A DNA stretch of 64,000 nucleotides, from positions 35,399 through 99,398 of the forward strand of contig LGRX02035190.1 of assembly GCA_001247695.2 (NCBI GenBank). The letters are read 5' to 3'. The notes beneath the pieces were generated by a model. It had not been told where the DNA came from and did no database searches. It worked only from the letters and a program-made list of their open reading frames with translations. Both the position numbers and the translations under genes were made by a program. Positions 59,951 through 64,000 of the stretch are shown here, one piece after another; the first letter of the stretch is position 1; each line of letters opens with the position of its first letter. This DNA is from Cymbomonas tetramitiformis. Lineage: Eukaryota > Chlorophyta > Pyramimonadophyceae > Pyramimonadales > Pyramimonadaceae.

Positions 59951-62566
59951 CTGGTAGGTAGCGCTGCCTACCACGACATGGCATGGTGGCAGTGAGGCGG
60001 GGGTTAAGTAGGCTTGCGTCGGCGGTCCCAGCTTGCTCTCGGCGTCCTTGGTCACAAACAGTGGCCCGTCCTGCCCCAGCCCTGGCTGCTCCAGGGCCCA
60101 TCTCAATACCTCCACCGGGCAGATGGGAGAGTCCTTTTCCACCGTTGTTAAATACAGCCAGTGAAGACGTTCCATGCATTGGATCGTTTTTGAGTGCCTC
60201 ACCCGAGGTCAGAGTCTGCCACTCTCCTAGCGTCCGTGATAGCGTGTGACCAATCACAAGGTCCTCGCGGGTTCCATGCTCCCCGCTTGTCCACCGAGGT
60301 GGTGTCTTTCCGGAGGAAGCTGAAGAATGCCGCCAGCATCCCCGCCGGACCCATCCATTGGTTAATACTGTCTCGCGTGATCTGGGCGGCCATCAAGAGA
60401 TCTCCCGGCAGGACAGGGGCGTGCACCGCTTGGACGGCGTGCCCCATCTCCGTGGTGCTCCCTGCAGCACCGCCCACACCCACACCTGCCACCTCGCCAT
60501 GAAGGGTTTTATTCATGCCCACACCTGCCACCTCGCCATGAAGGGTTTTATTCATGCCCGCACCTGCCACCTCGCCATGAAGGGTTTTATTCATGCCCAA
60601 ACTGTACATGCAGCGCTCGCAGTCCCGATATGTAGTGCTTGGCCATGGCCGGCTTGAGCTCCTTGTTCTCCGCGATGTGCTCCACCCACTGCCAGCACCT
60701 CCTTCTATGCCGGCAGCATGTGTCGGTGGAAGTCCCGGCTCCTGCCACTGATGCAGAAGCTGACAAATGACCGTATCGCCGTGGAGTAGGAGGTGTAGGT
60801 GTTTGCAGCGCCAAGATACTGCGCGGGCTTGTCAGGTGCAAGAACTCATCCGAGCTGCAAGAACTTGTCCGCTGTGGGTCCACCCCCCGCGTCAGAGTCA
60901 ATCCACTGGATGGCGGTGAGCATGCACGGCCATCGCGTCAAAGCGCGTTACACCCCAGGATGTCTGGCACCCTCCTCTGAGTAGGGGCACTGTGAACAGG
61001 GAGCCGCCTGCTTTTGCACTCGTGCGCCACCTCGAATACCCCCGGGAGCGCCCGGATGTGCATCACTGCCGGGTCGCTCTCCCCGCACGGCACCAGGAAA
61101 CTGCACCCAGTGCCTCGAGGTTGTCGACGTTTGCAACGAAGGAAGCTCTCCACGATGGGAAGCATGTTGAGAAATAGTTCATTGCCCCACACCATGTGCC
61201 CATCCAAGCAACGGCTGTGCCGCCACGTCATCCTTTGCACTCCAGCTGTGCATGCGGAATGAGGTGGACCTTTCTGACACCGCACAAGCGTCCAGACTCC
61301 AAGGTGAGTGGCCCACAGGTTACCTCAAGGGCGGCGGCAGCATCCAGTGTTCCAGTTGCCTTGTCCCCGCTCTGCAATGTCAGACGCTGGCATCGGGCCA
61401 AGTCCCATGGAACATCCGCCAGCGTGCTCCTCGAGAGCAGGTCCGCTCCAACATTGTCCTTGGGTTGCGATGTCGACCGGCTGCAGCTTAGTGTCCTACA
61501 TGACGCACGCCACAAGCAGCTCCCAAAGCAGGGGCCCGGCCCCCACCACTTGTGGACCAGTCCAATGACCCCTTAGTTGTGGAGTCTGACCACCGCCAGA
61601 CGTGAGCCCCACCAGATGCCCTTCCCAAAGCACCGTGGCCCGCCACACCGCAAGGAGCTCCAGGGAGCCGATGGTGTGAGTCTCCAACACCCGTTTCTGA
61701 AAGGGGTAGACCGGTAGCTAGGGCACAGAGAAGTACAGGCCGTCCAGCACGCCTCTCAAAAGCCTTTCCCCATGGAGGCGTCTGTTGAGACCCAGCTCGA
61801 TTTCGCCTCCTGCCTTTGGTGGATGACCTTTTCTCATTGTACAAGCGGCGGACCTTGTCCACGGGTTTAGGTTCATCGCCGCCTTCCTTGTCCTTCTGCC
61901 GGATGAACCTCCTTCCCCCCATCAAGGAGAGGAGGCAGGGAGTGGGCATATCGGGTGCACAAGGAGAAGCCATACACAATCTACCTGGCCAGAGAACCTA
62001 GCACGCCAGCATGCCATGAACTGCTGAGGCCACAGGAGAGCGAAGGCATCCTGGATAGTAGGGAAGCTGTCTTTGCCTAGCTCGATCCGCGCGTTCGACT
62101 CCCCAGGTTCTTCAGCCAGGAGTCGTCACCGCGTGGAACTTCCACTCGCCCAAGCTGAGCCTGGCCACCATGCCGAACGCGGCTACTCCTTGCACCCGCC
62201 ACGTGGGGGGCACCAACACGGCATTCCCGGGTGGCTTCTCCTTCAGAATTTCCTCCGTCATGGCTGCCTCGTGCTCGGCCTCCACGCCATCTCTGGCAGG
62301 CGGCTGATCAATTGTCGCCACTGTCGAAGGGACGTGCCAGCGGCCTCCACGCCCTCCGGATTCGCACGTGCCCATAGCTCGCCCTTGATCTTTGGCCACG
62401 CATGAGAGCCCGCCGTCGCCTCTGGGCACTCCCCCACATCAACCGAGCTCTTCTCCACCTTGAAGCCCTGGCAATGCAGGGGTTCTCCTAGCTCATTCCA
62501 GGCCGACGTGAAAGTCCCATGCCTGTCCTCGGGCCTAAGGCCGTCGCTGCCCTCCTTCATGTCCAC
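59823..62566 (-). mobile_element. Degenerate DIRS-like (tyrosine recombinase) retrotransposon
   Basis: Minus-strand fragments appear in the expected order. A reverse-transcriptase-like segment at 62566-62258 (ELGEPLHCQGFKVEKSS) comes first. An RNase H end at ~61500-61400 (NVGADLLSRSTLADVPW) follows. Tyrosine-recombinase pieces occupy 60901-59840: AKHYISGLRALHVQFGHE, GMLAAFFSFLR, RHSKTIQ and PICPVEVLRWALEQPG. The frame is broken many times and interrupted by a 39-bp minisatellite, so the element is dead. The order RT, RNase H, recombinase and the S-K-T core are typical of DIRS/Ngaro elements. Its GC content matches the flanking DNA, indicating long residence in the host genome. Confidence 0.65.
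60478..60598. repeat. 39-bp tandem repeat, three units
   Basis: ACACCTGCCACCTCGCCATG followed by AAGGGTTTTATTCATGCC, three near-identical copies, inside the recombinase region of the DIRS-like element. Confidence 0.95.
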
Positions 62567-63414
62567 ACCGTCCAGCTCTCGGCCTGATGCCGCAGCCTTG
62601 TTCCACCCCCGACGGTATCCTCATCCTTCCTTCACCTTCTTCCCGCCGGAGGTAACCCCACGACGCTGCCGTGCGCCCCCCCCACTGCAGCATTCAGAGC
62701 AGGGCCCCGCAATTCAGCCTTGCTGCGGCTTCCTGGGGCAGTTGGTCCTGGGGTATCGTGGCTGTTTGCACATCCGCCGACGTGCTTGTCTGCAAGTCAT
62801 GATTTCAGGGTTTAATCTGGGTAATCGAGCGGACAGCATATCCCGCTTTGGGCTCGCGGACCTCCGTTTCAGAACCCACAAAACATGAGACAAAAAGATC
62901 CAGAATTGGTTGAGAGCTCCAGGAATTGGTCGAGAGCTCAGGCCTGGAGCTTTAGAGTTCCGGCGCACTAGTGAAGGCCCAAGCTCCGCATCCGCCGAAT
63001 GTCATCCTCCTATGACAATTCCGATCAGGATGCCACTCTGTCTGTGGCGCATTCCCCAATTCTCAGCCCCCCGGCAGCCCGTTTCACATCCGGTGTACGC
63101 CCGCCTGGCGGTAGGTGCATTCTGCGTGGTTGTGTCCATATGGATGGTGGGTGGGCGCTTGATGCGTGACAGCGGGGCGGAGCAGTGCCTCTGCCGGCCG
63201 TGGCTCCTGGCATCGCCGAGAGGAGTCTCCTGGGCGCCCCGCAGTCCGCGGAGCTCGGCAGGAAGGCGCAGCACGGCGGCAAGGCACATTCCGAGTGCGC
63301 ACGCAGGGAGGAGGGGCGTTGAGGCGGCGGGGGTAGCAGGCGGAAGGTGCCCAGTGCAGGGCACGTGAGGTGACTGAGGGTTCGGGGGAGCGTGTGAGGG
63401 GCGGGGGGACAGGG
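62567..63414. other. GC-rich sequence without a firm gene
   Basis: Many long open frames on both strands are due to high GC content. None shows a recognisable domain. Confidence 0.3.
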
Positions 63415-63530
63415 GGTGCGCAGAATGGGCGCACGCTGCTGGATGTTGCGGCACAAAACGGCCACATAGACACTGCGGAGCTGCTGCTGCAACTCCATGC
63501 GAAGATTTGTATCGCGGTTGACAGCGCCGA
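63415..63530 (+). CDS. Ankyrin-repeat exon of a host-type gene (partial)
   Basis: Encodes one canonical ankyrin repeat, GRTLLDVAAQNGHIDTAELL followed by LQLHA, directly after an acceptor-like CAG at ~63411. No start codon, and the downstream frame loses similarity, so this is probably a single exon of a larger eukaryotic gene. GC-rich codon use differs sharply from the AT-rich genes at 0-38 kb. Confidence 0.5.
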
Positions 63531-63676
63531 TTGCCCACGACGACGAAGCTGGACCGTTTTGCCCATTGACATTCCTCTCTACCTCACCCATCGCCCCTTC
63601 TTTGTAATACTTCGCCACCACCACCGATAACACCAACATTTGCAGCCCTTGTGGCACCAAGAGGCGACACACACGT

Positions 63677-64000
63677 ATGGGCTGCGGTACTTCCAACTCC
63701 AAGAGCAAGCAGCAATTCCACCTCCAACAGGGCAGCACCCCGCTCCCCAAGGAAACACACACTGGGAACACGAGGAACAGTGTAAAGGGGCAGCGTTGTG
63801 CGGAGGGGGAGGCCGCCGACGATGCGGCAGCAGCCGAGGGCAGCGCCCCCACCAAGCAAACCCAACCTGTGAACACGAGGGACGGCGTGGACGAGCAGCG
63901 TTGTGCGGAGGGGGAAGCTGCGGGAAAGGCGGACTCCAAGAGCAAGCAGCAATTCCACCTCCAACAGGGCAGCACCCCGCTCCCCAAGGAAACACACACT
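63677..64000 (+). CDS. MGC-start repetitive protein, 5' part (runs off the window)
   Basis: 108 codons open to the window end. It begins MGCGTSNSKSK, a strong N-myristoylation and palmitoylation context that would attach it to membranes. The rest is hydrophilic and repetitive: a 66-bp DNA segment (63698-63763) recurs exactly at 63935-64000, and QRCAEGEAA occurs twice. No enzyme motif. GC-rich codon use marks it as part of the host-type DNA. Open frames on the opposite strand are shadows. Confidence 0.6.
   Translation, partial: MGCGTSNSKSKQQFHLQQGSTPLPKETHTGNTRNSVKGQRCAEGEAADDAAAAEGSAPTKQTQPVNTRDGVDEQRCAEGEAAGKADSKSKQQFHLQQGSTPLPKETHT

Noticed and set aside
60938..61979. Independent plus-strand genes in the GC-rich region
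   Set aside because: They overlap recognisable but decayed minus-strand DIRS-like reverse transcriptase, RNase H and recombinase sequence.
63025..63999. 324-aa minus-strand ORF at the right end
   Set aside because: High GC keeps antisense frames open; the plus strand encodes the ankyrin exon and the MGC-start protein with better composition.

Overview
The window joins two kinds of DNA. From 1 to about 38.5 kb, and again at about 51.8-55.3 kb, it is AT-rich and densely packed with mostly intronless genes on both strands. They have short intergenic spaces and a TATA-like box (often GTATAAATAG) a few tens of bases before the ATG. The content is typical of nucleocytoplasmic large DNA viruses (Nucleocytoviricota) of protists or algae: degenerate protein kinases, RING, F-box, ankyrin and LRR proteins, glycosyl-modifying enzymes, a family sharing an N-terminal four-cysteine module, large ORFans and SF3 helicases. 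From about 55.3 kb to the right edge the DNA is GC-rich and looks like eukaryotic nuclear sequence: gag and DIRS-like retroelement remains, minisatellites, an ankyrin exon and an MGC-start protein. The simplest reading is a giant endogenous viral element next to host DNA. A chimeric assembly, or an AT-rich host region that has absorbed viral genes, is not excluded.

Layout. 0-9 kb: fucosyltransferase-like end, a kinase broken at a T10 run, a 13-exon phosphatidylserine decarboxylase (C2, EF-hand, PSD) whose exons sum to exactly 594 codons, a coiled-coil protein and an 871-aa ORFan. 9.1-11.2 kb: a ~175-bp satellite array. 11.4-31 kb: four-cysteine proteins, two RING proteins, a signal-peptide protein with 34 glycines at exact 8-residue spacing (gp5/VgrG-like beta-helix), a Rolling-stone-like membrane protein, an F-box protein, an alpha/beta hydrolase and an F-box/LRR locus with a decayed tandem duplication. 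31.6-34.6 kb: intron-containing minus-strand genes interrupted by a second copy of the satellite, inverted relative to the first. 34.9-38.1 kb: a third four-cysteine protein, an ankyrin-type protein and an unknown basic protein.

38.3-51.8 kb is a repeat-dominated island: 9-, 26-, 135-, ~190-, ~275- and ~340-bp repeats and short palindromes. It carries an AEP primase-SF3 helicase (1204 aa), an HNH nuclease and a sulfotransferase. 51.8-55.3 kb holds a second SF3 helicase lacking its N-terminus, a membrane-anchored glycosyltransferase and a kinase cut off after its catalytic loop exactly where GC-rich gag DNA begins.

Functionally the viral-type genes group into replication (AEP-D5, second SF3), control of host ubiquitin and signalling (RING, F-box, ankyrin, kinases), glycan modification (fucosyltransferase-like, glycosyltransferase, sulfotransferase) and membrane lipids (PSD, hydrolase, Rolling-stone-like). 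No major capsid protein, packaging ATPase or DNA polymerase B is visible, so this is a fragment or a degraded insertion. All calls rest on reading the sequence; no database search was run.
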